Of a stretch of 64,000 nt of DNA, positions 33,982 to 45,442 are shown one piece after another. The DNA comes from Diplosphaera chodatii (lineage: Eukaryota; Chlorophyta; Trebouxiophyceae; Prasiolales; Stichococcaceae). A program made the position numbers and the translations under genes. The stretch is taken from NCBI GenBank assembly GCA_032358165.1, contig JAALGY010000039.1, positions 1,426,001-1,490,000 of the forward strand. Direction: 5' to 3'. How positions within the stretch are numbered: the first letter of the stretch is position 1; each line of letters opens with the position of its first letter. The notes beneath the pieces are model-generated. The model was not told the DNA's origin. It ran no database searches and saw nothing but the letters and a program-made list of their open reading frames with translations.

Positions 33982-35520
33982 GGCAGTGTGCACTGCATGG
34001 GTAGGAGGGGCCAACAGGGGCGTCCCAAATAGATCTGATTTTGAGCTTGGCGAGTGGCAGGGCGGGAAGCACAGCAGCAGCGGTGTCATCCGCAGCCTGA
34101 GGCTTGCTGGAGTCCTCTTTGAACATTTTGTAGACGAGCATGGCACCTGTTCGTGGTTTTCGTGCGAAGGAAGTATGCCAGATAGTACACTGCACCTGTT
34201 GTTGCAAATGATGTGTATGGAATGCCACATCAGAAGGAGCCCATGGCATCCTGCTTCACCAAGTACAATGAAGCAACCAAACTACAGTCAGTCATGGTGA
34301 CCATGGTGGCATCAGCTCCAGCCTCCGTTGATTAAACACGGAACTCCTTCGAATATCCTGCACACGCTTGCCACTGCGTGCTCTGGTCCTGCTGCTCAGA
34401 GACTCGCAGCTGAGCCACCGGCGCGGCCTCGCGCGGCCGCGGCGACAGCAGGGCGCCTGCCACGACCGCGAGCTGAGCCGCTGTCTGCAGCTGCGCCATG
34501 GTGGCATCGTCGCTCTTGCTGGGTCCCTGCGGCGGCATGACCAGGGGACTGCGCAGCGCTGCAGACGAGGTGCCGCCGTCCCTGCTACGGTTAGGGCCGG
34601 CATGCCTGCATGCTGGCCTGTCACAGGAGCGCGCCCCAGGTAGGTGTGGACCTGCTGCCGGCTGCTGTGGGTTGTCAGCTGCAGAGCGCTCAGCAGGTGC
34701 CGCTACCGACCTCCAGGTTGGTGTGCCTGCCGTGCCATGAACAAGGACCAGCGCCTGCTGCAGCATGCGTCACCACTCAGAGGTTTGTCATATCATCATC
34801 ATGCGCCACTGTTGGTATGTAGGGTGCTGATGTCCTGTCAAAATCCTTGATCAACAGGGCCATGCACATGCAATATGCCTCAAGTTCCCGCACTGGCAAT
34901 CGCTCACCAGCTGTACCAGGAGAGCCACCCCCCTCTCCCTGCATCGCCAGTCCCCATCGTGCAGCTGCAGCCCGCCTCCTGTACGGACAGCTGCCAGCAT
35001 GCTGATATGCTTTGCAGCCGCTGCAGGAGCGCACAACACTGCTGCTCAGCATGAGAAAGTGTGTGGCATGAACTGTTTTTGGCCCATGGCTACCTGGGCC
35101 CATGAACTGTTTTGGCCTTCATGCAATGGTGCAGGCCTGGTTATGGCACAGATGCCACCCTGAAAGCAGGTGTAACAGCTGCAATGCAACAGCTCGCTGC
35201 ACCTGCAGTGGCCTCTGGAATAGCTCTTCAAGCAGCAGCGGTGCTGGCAGCAGCAAGGTTTGCGTCGACCGTGGCTGCCCGCTGCGCAGCCGCTGTGGCG
35301 TCTGCGGTAAGGCGTCCCCCAGCTGCGCACCACACTGCGCCAACGCCGCCTGGGGAGCAGATCCTCCCTGCGGGTACGCTGCCGCCGGCTCATTGCCAGG
35401 TGCAGCCAGGGCTGCTCAGGCGCCGTCTGCAGTCTGATGCTCCATATTGGAGGTCGCATCTGGCGGGTCAAAGGAGCCACAAGCCGCACTGGCAGCCGCT
35501 GGCGCTGCTTCCTGCGCTTC
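33982..35520. other. Unresolved stretch with possible minus-strand exon
   Basis: No complete gene could be built. The best candidate is a minus-strand terminal exon at about 34332-34557 (reading MPPQGPSKSDDATMAQLQ, then QLAVVAGALLSPRPREA, stop at 34332), with high GC and clean frame but no recognised motif. Another minus-strand open block at 35119-35343 is weaker. These could belong to one short unknown gene. Confidence 0.3.
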
Positions 35521-36490
35521 CTACTGCTGGCTGTCGCTGTCTGCCGTCAGGTCGATGGTGCCAGGCTGCGGCTCCGCAGCCGCACTGCTATATGACAGCT
35601 GCCACTTGGCTACAGGCGAGGCGCCTGCAGCGTCGCCACCGGCTGCTCTCCGCCTGCAGCACAGCAGCTGAACTTCGCCCTCCTGGTTCCGTAGGAACCT
35701 TTGTTTGCATACTGGTTTTACTTGGAAGTGCGTGACCTGTACTAACCGCTGTCGACTCAAATGTCGGCCAAGCTCCTTAGCAGCGAGCTGAGCGGGTACA
35801 GCAACCATGCGCAGGCTGAGTCAGCGCTCCGTACCTGCGCCTCTTTGTTGGCCGCCCCGCAGCTCGCTGCGACTCCGTGCCGGGCTGCTGCTGCCGTCCA
35901 GCTGCACGCCTGCGGGCGGGCCGGTCCGACGCCTGAGGCGGCGTGTCCGGCTGCAGCGCGTCGGCCGCGGGCGCTGCTGGAGTGGCTCCTGCAGTCTGCG
36001 GGCGTTCCGGCGCCTCAATGATCTCCACGCCCTCATCGACCTCTGGCGTCACCAGCAGCAGCCGCTTGAGCTCCAGCAGGAAGCCCTCAGGCTGCTCCCC
36101 GGCCGCCACCTTGCTGACAGCCTCCTGGAGCGCCTGCCTCGTGACGGCGTCGCCACGGGGGACAGTGGCGTGGTGTACCAGCAGCCAGCCCAGCTGGTCA
36201 CTTTGCTGCGCAGGCGGCCGCCTGCCGCTGAGTTCGGCCGACACTGTGACCTGCTGCGCGTGCTTCTGCCCGACTCGCAGGCTCCCGAAATCAGGCTGCG
36301 CGGACATGCGCACACCGCCGGTACCGGCATTGCTGTCGGCAAGCTCGGCAAGAAACACGACGTCGCTGCCTGCCGTCATGCTGCAATTGGTGACCGTGAT
36401 CATGGCTGACAGTCGCTGCCCGCTGCCTGCGCCGTCCGGCTGCAGCTTGAGCCAACCCTTGCTGGGCATGACCAGCAGATCAGCAACCAT
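35521..36490 (-). CDS. Unknown protein with C-terminal SUMO-interaction-like motif
   Basis: Two exons (35835-36490, 35521-35584) join in phase 2 to give at least 239 residues; further 5' exons are possible because the ATG at 36490 is the first in frame rather than proven. The N-terminal half alternates hydrophobic and polar residues in a beta-sandwich-like way (KGWLKLQPDGAG, SAMITVTNCSMTAGSDVVF, FGSLRVGQKHAQQVTVSAEL). A Glu-rich middle, a Pro/Ala-rich linker and a basic patch (RPTKRR) follow. The last residues are TIDLTADSDSQQ: a hydrophobic core (IDLT) followed by acidic/Ser residues, the layout of a SUMO-interaction motif. I do not recognise the family; a nuclear role is inference. Confidence 0.6.
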
Positions 36491-37666
36491 TGCTGCCGGC
36501 AGAGAGTGGTGCGTGCGTACTGCTGTGGCTTGATCAGAGTCCTGCAGCTACCGGTTTCGGGACAGAACCTGCTGTTGCAGCGGTATGCGCTTGCACCTGC
36601 GTGTGGATGCTATGCAGCACCCACCCGATGTGGCGCAGCGCTGTCACATCTGCTCGAGCGGACAACGTGACAGGCAGCCTAGGCAAGCAACGCTGCTGTG
36701 ACCATCTCTAACGGGGAACATAAAGTTCGGCATGGCTCACGCCGAGTTGATGCATCCCAGTCAGATCTACCCATGGATACATCAACACCATGGCGTCCGA
36801 GCAGGAAGCAACACCACTTTGATTGGGAGTTGTGACATGAAGGAAATATATCTTGCAGAATTGCCCACACTATTTTACGCCAGTATGTAAAATCGACCTC
36901 GCAATTGCAGGGCAGTGCTAGGTTCGGAGGTGTACATGTATCAGCTGCAAAGTAGGCAGCTAGAGCGTGCACTGCTAAGATCGACTATTACAGCACACAC
37001 TTTACACACCGCCATTGCCATCGAATTGCAACTACCCATATCACCGGTGACAAACCTTCAAATAGATTACTAAACAATCGTACTTGGAACATTTCAATGG
37101 TGTTTCAAACAATGGGTTAGGGCTGCCTGCAAATGGTAATCTCTCATCACATGCTGCAATGCCACTTCTCTATGCCACCATTCAAATCGCTACCAATGTA
37201 ACGATTCTGCACAAAAATTTATAAATGGTTCCTGTTTCAAGAATAATGAATTGTTTCCTGCCTAAAGTTATGTCATACCACTCTTCACAGGCAAGCCCCT
37301 TCAGGTGTGCCTATGGCGCTGCTCGTCATGGTCATTGCCAAGCTTGGCTGCTCTGCACTGCCAAGGCAGGGTAGGTATCTCGCATGCCGGCGCACTGGAT
37401 ACAAATCACGCTCAACCGCAGTGGCGGTGCACGGTCATGTTGAAAGAATATATAGCGGCTCAGCCTGCTGCTGGCTGACCCATGCCCAGCAGCGTCTCCG
37501 GCACAGCTTGCTGCTGCAGCATAGGCATCACAGGACACGGATGCTCAGCTGGAGCCGGCCACGTCCTGATGCTGGCATGGTGTAGCCGCCGATGCGCCAG
37601 AAGGTACATCAAGAAGCAGGAAGCAGGAAGCAGGCTGGAGCTCCTGCTGGTGGACGCAGCTGCAGC
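36491..37666. other. AT-rich intergenic region
   Basis: This lies between the unknown SIM protein and the 3' end of the FN3-like gene. From about 36840 to 37290 the sequence is markedly richer in A and T than the rest of the window, with runs such as AAATTTATAAATGG. No exon was recognised. Confidence 0.5.
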
Positions 37667-40600
37667 TCACAGCAGCAGCTGCCGCCGGCGGCGGCCTGCC
37701 GTCGTAGCGCTGGTGATCTTGCCGCCAGCCGCCGAGGAGATGTACAGGGTGGTGCCGATTGGCAGGTTGGGCACCTGGTTCTTGGTGAGCCGCACCTGCA
37801 GATCGCAGCATGAGGGCATGCATTAGGATGTGCAGGATGGCTTGTATCAGGGCGGACGCAGGTGGGCACCATTCTGCTGCTGATGACTCCGAAGAGGGCC
37901 GTCTTCGGCTGCTCGCGCCCATGCACAGGCAATGCCAACCCCACAGCCTTTTGTGGGTGCATGTTACCAAGGACCTGCAGGGGATCCGACCGACGTACAA
38001 ATGGCAATAAGCATGCCATGTTGGCGACGCAAAAGGGAGTCGCACACTGCGCAAAAGGCACTCACGCTCCAGTCGGCCGGCGCAGTGGGCGTCGCGCCCG
38101 CGATCGTACGGAAGGGCGTGAGGCCGGCGATGGTGCGGCCGTTGGCCGTCCCGCAGTAGTTGCCGGTGCAGATGGAGATGACTGTGCCCGCCGGCGACGT
38201 GGCGGTGCCTGCCACCCGCCAGTCGGACCCCGCCCTGTACCTGCGGGAGTAGGGGTGGGATGTGGTGAGCTGGCTTGGGGTGTCCCCAAGAACTGGAGAG
38301 CCATCTGCACGGCATGCCACGAGGGGCAAGGAATGTGGTACGAGTCCTTGATATCGTCGCACATGCAGTGGGCTGCGCGCAGCCAGCTGTCGGCAGGCCA
38401 GTAGTAGGGCACCTGTTCTGCGTGACGACCAGCGTGTCTGTCAGGTTGCCGACCGTGAGCGCCTTCGTGTTGAACGCGCTCCAGGGGCCCAGCTTGCCAT
38501 CAGCATTCACGCCCGCCACCCTGCAGCGATGCGTGCTGAGATCAACCACCTCAGAGGAACCCTCAGGAACACCGGAGCGCAACACATCAGGAACTGCGAA
38601 GCTCAACACGTGCTGGTATTGAACTGCAGAGCCTTAGCACCTCACATGCAGCAGTTGTGTGCGGTACTGACCAGCTTTTTGTGGTCAGGACACGAGAGCA
38701 TCTTGAGAGTGCACACCTGAACCAGTAGCTGTCTCCGGCGGCGAGTGTGGGGTCATTGGTGCCTGGCCGTGGGAAGGTGGCCGAGTTGGCGGCGACGGTC
38801 GCATTGAAGGAGTCCGGCTGCAGCGCAACAGATGGGACCAGTGACCAGTGTGTTACGCATCACCAGCAGTGTACCCAGGCTGTCGTGCACACGCCATCTG
38901 TCCTCCAGTCCGAGTGTTGACATGGTGAAGGAGCAGCAAGGGGCCCATCCTCCTGAGCACCATCAATTTGGTGGAATTCCTGCCAGACATGTCTCGCCAT
39001 GCACGCCCAGACTGTAAAAGGCTGTGCATGGCTGCGCTGTCAGTGTCAGCCACCGGGGAGGATCAGCGCAAGGGAGTGTGCTCGTGATCAGCAGCGCACC
39101 AGCACAGTCGGGGCGTTGACGTCCACCGTGGGCGGGGCGGCGGCGGTGCCCTTGAACACCTTGACCTGGAAGCTGGAAGCGGCGGGGTCCGCGCTGCTCC
39201 AGGCGGTGAAGACCTTGAGCTGCAGCAGCACACGGGGCAGCCGGGTCAGTGCTAGCCTCCAAGGGCGCTGCCGCAGCGCTTGACATGTTGCGCCAAGCAA
39301 CAACATGCCCCTTGTGCCAAATACATAAGGTGAAGCGGCACACGATGTGCAGGAACCCATATGCACATGACTGTATGCAGTCGAGCTTGCACAGAAGCAG
39401 CGGTCGAAGGCTGCTGCCACGACTGGCGCAGTCGCAGGTGCTACCTCCCCCACCTGCTGCCCTTCGCTGAGCGCGGAGAGCGTGGGCGCGGTGGTGACGT
39501 TGGCCGTCACGGGCACGCCGACGAAGTGGGGTCCCTTGGAAGCGGCGCAGTCCCCAGTCGCGCCGAAGGCGACCCAGCTCAGCAGCAGCCCGCTGCAGGG
39601 CAGCACAATCACGCTCAGTGCGTATACCAAGACAGCAGCTGAGCCGGTTGCTGAATTGCTTGGCTCCCTGCTTGGCTCCCGGACATACTGATAGGAGGCT
39701 GGGCTGGTCTGCGTTGAGGCAATTATGTCCGCTATGCAGAGGGTGTGCATACAAACGTCAGCAAGCAAGCCTTCATACAAGGTGACTAGCAGAAGGTACA
39801 GTGACGATAGTGCGAATGAGACAGCAAGGAGCTCTGATCTTGTGGGGCTCACTCAGCGGGGATGGGGATGCCGGTGGCGGGGTTGTATGTCTTGGCAGAC
39901 TGCGCGGTGAAGGCGCCGGCCTCGAGCGCAGAGGTGTTGTCGGTGGTGTAGTAGATCGGCACGTTGGGGGTCGCGGTCAGGGTCACCTGCACATACCATG
40001 TGTTGTCAGCAGCCTCTCTCAGGCATCCGCACACCGGGCCAAGGTGCTGCCGGGCGCCATATGTGGGTGCAGATAGGCAGCAGGACCCACATCCATGCAG
40101 CTGTGGCCCGTGCCTGGCTGCCGCTGGTCGTCTCGTTGACAATCGGGACGCTGCAGGGCGTGGGGCCGGCGGCGCCGGTGGTGGGGGCGGCGCCCGAGCC
40201 CTGCGGCACGCATCGTGTGTGCAGAGGTGAGGAACACACATCAATGATGATACAGATGTGTTGCCTGCCCCCAAAGGCGGCGCAACCCTGCCGTGAAGCC
40301 AGCAGGTCTCGCCACAGGCTAAGCACTCAACATGTACAGCAATGCACAGTAGTAAGCCTAATCGTAAGGGTTGGACGTCTAGAGTCTCTGAACGTCAGGG
40401 GGAAAACAAGCCCAAAGGAAGCAGGAAGCGCACCGTGGACAGGGGGAACGGCGTCGACAGGTCCTCGCCCGCCACCTCTGACCGCACCTTGAAGATCCAG
40501 TCGGCGGCGCTGGGCGGGCTGCCGGGCAGCATCAGCACCGTGGACGTCGCCGCGGGATCTGCGATGTACTGCCCGACCTCGGCCTGTGCGTGCGCATGGT

Positions 40601-43600
40601 ATAGCGTTGTGACACTTGACGAGGGATCACGATGTCTTCTGTGCATCCTATCATACACATAGTCGTCTCCACATACACACACCGCGGCAAACCTGCAGTG
40701 GCATCCAGAGTTGCGAAGTGCACAAACTGCAAACATGACTCCAACCTGAGGCACACATTGCAACATACATGCCAAGTCGGATGTGCAGCTGGCACTCACA
40801 GGCATGTTAACACTGCACTCACAAATTTGGAGGGCGCGACGGCGCTCTTGCCACGAGCGGTCACGACGAAGCCGGTGCGCTGCGGCGCCTGCGGGGAGGC
40901 GTCGGCAGGGGTGGTCCACAGCACCCGCAGCTCGCCGGGCGTGGCTGTTGGCACAGTGCTATAGGTTCCAGCCTTGGGCGCGCCGCCTGCTGGGCTCGGC
41001 GGGCACGTGCTGGTGCCTGCGCAGCAGCAAATGACAAGTCATGTGTGCTTAATGCTTCATCAACATGGTAGAGTGGATATCGCCACAGAAGCATGTTCTG
41101 ACCGGTGCCCGGTGTGTTGCACTGTCCAATGACTGTCAGGCTTGAGCACGGCGGTGGCTGCCAGCTGCACTCTGGTAAGCAGACATGTGCTGCACTGAGG
41201 GCTGCGCGGCCAGGGGCGTGAGCGGCATGGCAGCCCGGCACCCAGGGGTGCGCAGACGGCTTGGGTCTAGGGGTCTAGGGCCACAGGCCGCACCTGGGCC
41301 ACCGCCCTCCAGGAACTCGGTGATCGTCGTCGCCTGCGCGTTGCCGCTGGGGTCCGTGAACTGCAGCACACGAACCAATGAGCTTCAGACATATGAAAAA
41401 CCAATGAGTATCAGACAATTGAACATGTGTACTCGTCCTCACAGAGTTGCATACCCGAGCCTGGGGTTTGGTATGCAGGCCAGCAAGTTCATGCGGTCTG
41501 CCAGGCAAGAGCAAGTTGTTTCGACGTGTTAGAGCATGCATAGGCAGAGGGGGCTCAGCCATGCGCGCACGTTGGAGAAGGTGATGGAGGGGATGCCGCT
41601 GGAGAAGGCCAGCTGCGCGTTGGAGGCCGCCTGCCCGCTGGCGTCGTCGAAGGTGAACACCGCACGCCACCTGCGGCGGCCGTCGGCCGTCGCGTCGCCG
41701 AAGTTCAGCGTCGTGTCCGCCGACACCAGGCCCGCGGGCTTGGCCGGCCCGGCTGCAGGAAGCAGGTGCCAGCGCTTGAGCAGCGCATCAAACCAGCTCA
41801 TTGTAAAACTGATTGTTGGGGACACACATCCACTGGAGCAACATTAACAAAAGCACCGCTCAAAGTTCGCCTTGCAGCCGCATACAATGGCGCCGCAGCC
41901 CATGTGGCGGCAGATACCAAGCACAAGGCGTTGGAGTTTATCACGGCATCACTGCATTATGACAGCGGTGGTTTCCTTGTGCGCTGAGCACCTACCTGTG
42001 GTGACTCTCACGTCGCGCTCCAGCCCGCGATCCCGCAGGTCCGGGGCCACCACCCGCACCTCCGCGCTGGTGATGTCCAGGTCTGCACATGCAGCGGCGA
42101 AGGAATCATCAGCATATGCCGCGGTGGCTTGCCTGCTGCTCGAACAGCAGCAGCTGTGGGGGCCACAGCAGTCTGTTCGTGCGTGCGCCCCTGGCAGGGC
42201 AGGCTGTGGCAGCTGTTTCCTCGTTTCGTTTCTGCGCCCTCAAAGCCCAACGACGGACGCCAAAAGGCTGCTGCTCGGTGTCAGGCTTGGCTGTAGCAAT
42301 ACCATCCGACATCTGATGTGCCGGAAAACAGCGTGCCTGCGGAGCAGTCGCCGTTGAGCGTGAGCGCGGGGCCGGTCACGGACCAGACGCCGGTCACGTC
42401 GGCGGCGCCGCTGGCGGCGGGCTTGGTGTCGCCTCTCGCGTCAGCCACAATCATCTGCAGGAACAGGCGCACGGTCAGGCCAGTTACACATGGTGCCAGC
42501 CATACCCCTTCACAAGCATGACAGGGGTTTGATGAGCACCGTCTGGATGATGTAGGCTTGTTTTATGGTGAGGGTGCCATGCGTCAGGGACGAAGAGGAG
42601 AGAAACCTCACCTCGGAAATCACATCCAGGCCGTGCTTGACGACAATCTGCAGACACCAGACGTCAACCTGGTCACTGGTGATCGGGTCAAAGCACGGCA
42701 GCCAACCGGTCTGGCGTTGCAGGCAGATGCCAGAGCCTGCCGACATCCACGACCAGATGCGAAGGTGTGCATCTGCGGCGGCGCTTGCAGGGGCACACGG
42801 CAGTGTAGCAGAAACGGACCTTGTCACCGATGAGGATGTCCGGGGTCACCGAGCTGAGCGGGTCGGACGCGGGGATGCCGACGCCCCAGCACCTGCAGGC
42901 ATTGCAGTAAAACTTGCAACTCCTCGGGCAGCACTTCACAGCATAGTGCATGGTGTAGGTGGTCCAGCAGCGCAGCTGGTGCCACATACACATATATGCC
43001 ACCCTGCTGGCCGGGATGCTGCAGGGCATGCTGTGTGCCGTGTGCGCCCTGCTTGCAGAAGCGCAGGGTCCGAGTATGCTGCTGCATGTTCGCAGACTAG
43101 CGGGACAAGGCGACAGTGGGAGGGATGCCTCACAGCGCGCCGGGGTGGTTGATCTCGAAGGCGCCGCTGGCCTCCCCAGACACTGTGCCCACCGCTGCGC
43201 CGATCTGCCGTGCGAAGTCGGGGCCCTGCGCACAGCAGCACGCGGGGGTGTGCCACGCATCTACAGGGCACTAAGGCCTGAGAACACACCATATCGCATT
43301 GCATGAACGCTCAGCGGCAATGGCTGCAACTGCAATGGCCGCAGCTGCAACAATGCGCACCTGCCAGATCTCCACTCGCAGGGTGGGGTCCACATCGGTC
43401 GCGTATTGCTGCGGGGTGTGGGTGAAACAACCTCAGAAACCGTGCAAAGCATGACCTTTGTGTCACTGTGCAGACCTGGCCATATCCAAGACAGCAAGGA
43501 TCCCAACGGCGCCGCTATGCGCGCTGCTGACATGCCAACATGCAGGCCTCACCGCATAGCCCTGCGACCCAGCAGCAGCAATCCCGTCAGTTGTTGTCAA

Positions 43601-44362
43601 GAACACAGGAATGGTGCGCGCAGCAGCAACACGGCATGCACTGCCATCTGCATCTGCGTGCAAAAATGGCAGCGCCGTGTGTCCTCACATCAAGGTGGAC
43701 GAAGTCGCGGTTGGGAAAGGCCACGATGTTGTTGGGGAACCGCGGGATCCTGAGGCCCTCCACTGCACGGCAGCAAGTTCAGCACCGTCACATTGCAATT
43801 GCATCCACGCCATCGTGGCAGCCTAACTTGTAGGTTGTGACAGCCCAACGCAATGCACCCCATGAACAGTCTAGCACCGAAAGGGGCACACCGCCGTAGG
43901 ATGCTGGCGAAAATGAGCGTCACGGCAAACAGCAGCACCAGCAGCGTCTATAACGCGAAGGAACCGGTGTGTGATCGCCCACTGATCGGGCAGCACTGAT
44001 CGGCCCATCAATCATCCAGAAGACGCACCTGTTTGGAAGTCCTGCTGGGCTGCGGCTGTCCCCAGCGCGCACAGCGCCAACTGCGCAGCGACAAATGCAC
44101 AGTGAAGTTTGTGGAGTGATGCGTCAACATGCACATCAGGCACAAAGTGCTTGCACGTAAGTCGTGCTCACATTGTGCGTCGTCATCGCACTGATCAGTC
44201 ATGACGTCGGCAGATGCAGCATGCAGCGCTGTGCCATGTCGAGAACAAGGAAGCTCAAACAAGTCGGCAGAGACGAAAAGGTCATCTGACGGGTAGCCTC
44301 TGGTGCATGCACACTCACGGAGACGGGGAAAGACCTACCAGCAACAGGGCAGCAGACCTCAT
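37667..44362 (-). CDS. Secreted FN3/chitobiase-C-terminal-like multidomain protein
   Basis: Twenty-one exons join without phase conflict to 729 residues: 44339-44362, 44029-44080, 43689-43762, 43361-43408, 43134-43225, 42820-42892, 42612-42647, 42337-42454, 41996-42082, 41571-41752, 41294-41360, 40823-41016, 40434-40583, 40114-40200, 39853-39986, 39454-39592, 39100-39219, 38717-38817, 38413-38520, 38066-38240, 37667-37795. The signal peptide (1-22, ALGTAAA end) is split over two exons. Residues 30-130 carry NNIVAFPNRDFVHLD, FEINHPGALCW and SVTPDILIGDKV, a module I associate with secreted bacterial and algal proteins. FN3-like strands follow (GELRVLWTTPADASPQAP, VAGVNADGKLGPWSAFNT). PNVPIYYTTDN (about 436-446) matches chitobiase/beta-hexosaminidase C-terminal domains. 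The end is RRRRQLLL. Two inferred donors are GC (after 42337 and 40114). Likely a wall or surface protein. Confidence 0.8.
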
Positions 44363-45442
44363 GTTCGTCAAAAGGCTTGCGGCAGCCTCAGTGAACGTTC
44401 GAGCAGCTGGCCTAGGCAAGACAGTGATCCCCTACTCAGCAGAAGCGCGCCGCTGATGCCGTGCGACGTGCAAAGTCTGTGCGAAAACCTGTCAACCTTG
44501 ATGGATGACAGGCACGGCAGCGACCTCGAGCACCAAGCCTGCCGTGCAGAGAGGTGTATATGCGAAGCGCAGGGAAGAAATCAGTCACGTTAGGATTCGC
44601 TTGCAGGAGCAGCAGCAGACGGTGCAAACGATGTATGCCTAGATTGCTGTGGCGTCGCCCGCGGACATACCGGCTGACCAGATAGTGACGACCGCAAACC
44701 CTGGCCACGACAGCTGGTGTTGCCATCGAGTCGTCCACCCACACAGTGACATTGCGACACGTCACCGCATCACCACCGCCCTGTCTACCGGGACACCCAT
44801 CGACAGGGGCGCAGCATCTATGCACAGGCTGCACAGACCATTGAGGCGGTGCACTGCCTGTGTACCGATGGCGCCACTGCCGCACGTTACGGCAGCAGCG
44901 GTGTGGGCGGCTGCTGGTCATGTGCGTCATCGAGGCAGTGAGTACCCTGGCTTACAACACCGCCCTCTCGCAACAATGCTTTGCTGGCACTGCGTGCTGT
45001 GTGTTGCGCTGTGTTACAACCAGCATGGACGTTCCACAGCCGCTCCATGCTATGCAGCTTCCCACTGTACTCAGATATTTTCAGCAAATAAAGCGCTGAT
45101 CCTCCAGAGCAGACGCTTCCACCGGTTCGTGAGTAAAATTTGCATCACAGGCTGGGTGTAAGGTCACATCACACAACACACTCCTAGACTGCGAAGGGGT
45201 CCATCACCATCCAGGCACGCCATCTACTGCCTCTTGGTGTGCGGTTTAAAGAAATGCTGTGCTGCAGCAAGCAGGGTTGGCCACTAACTTCATACTTCAC
45301 ACTTCATTGATACTTCATTGGTCGTACTTCCCTTGTTGACATTGTGGTTCTCCTATTGCTGCGAAGCAGGCCGCAAGTGATGAGCGAGGTTGAGCAGCAC
45401 AAGGCGCTGCCTCGAGTGTTCAGCCCTAAGCATGAGCCTGCC
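44363..45442. other. Intergenic region upstream of FN3-like gene
   Basis: This holds the 5' flank of the FN3-like gene and the 3' flank of the kelch gene, both on the minus strand. Short open frames here have no recognisable motif. Confidence 0.4.

Noticed and set aside
34332..35343. A complete minus-strand gene 3' of the SIM protein
   Set aside because: Two coding-like blocks exist but no set of splice sites joins them into a supported model, so only a low-confidence note was kept.
43690..43938. Hydrophobic open frame with a membrane-helix-like start in the FN3-like gene
   Set aside because: It falls inside the intron between exons 2 and 3, whose phase-1 borders join cleanly without it.
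44436..44930. 164-codon minus-strand open frame upstream of the FN3-like gene
   Set aside because: Cys/Arg/His-rich composition typical of a shadow frame in GC-rich DNA, with no motif.
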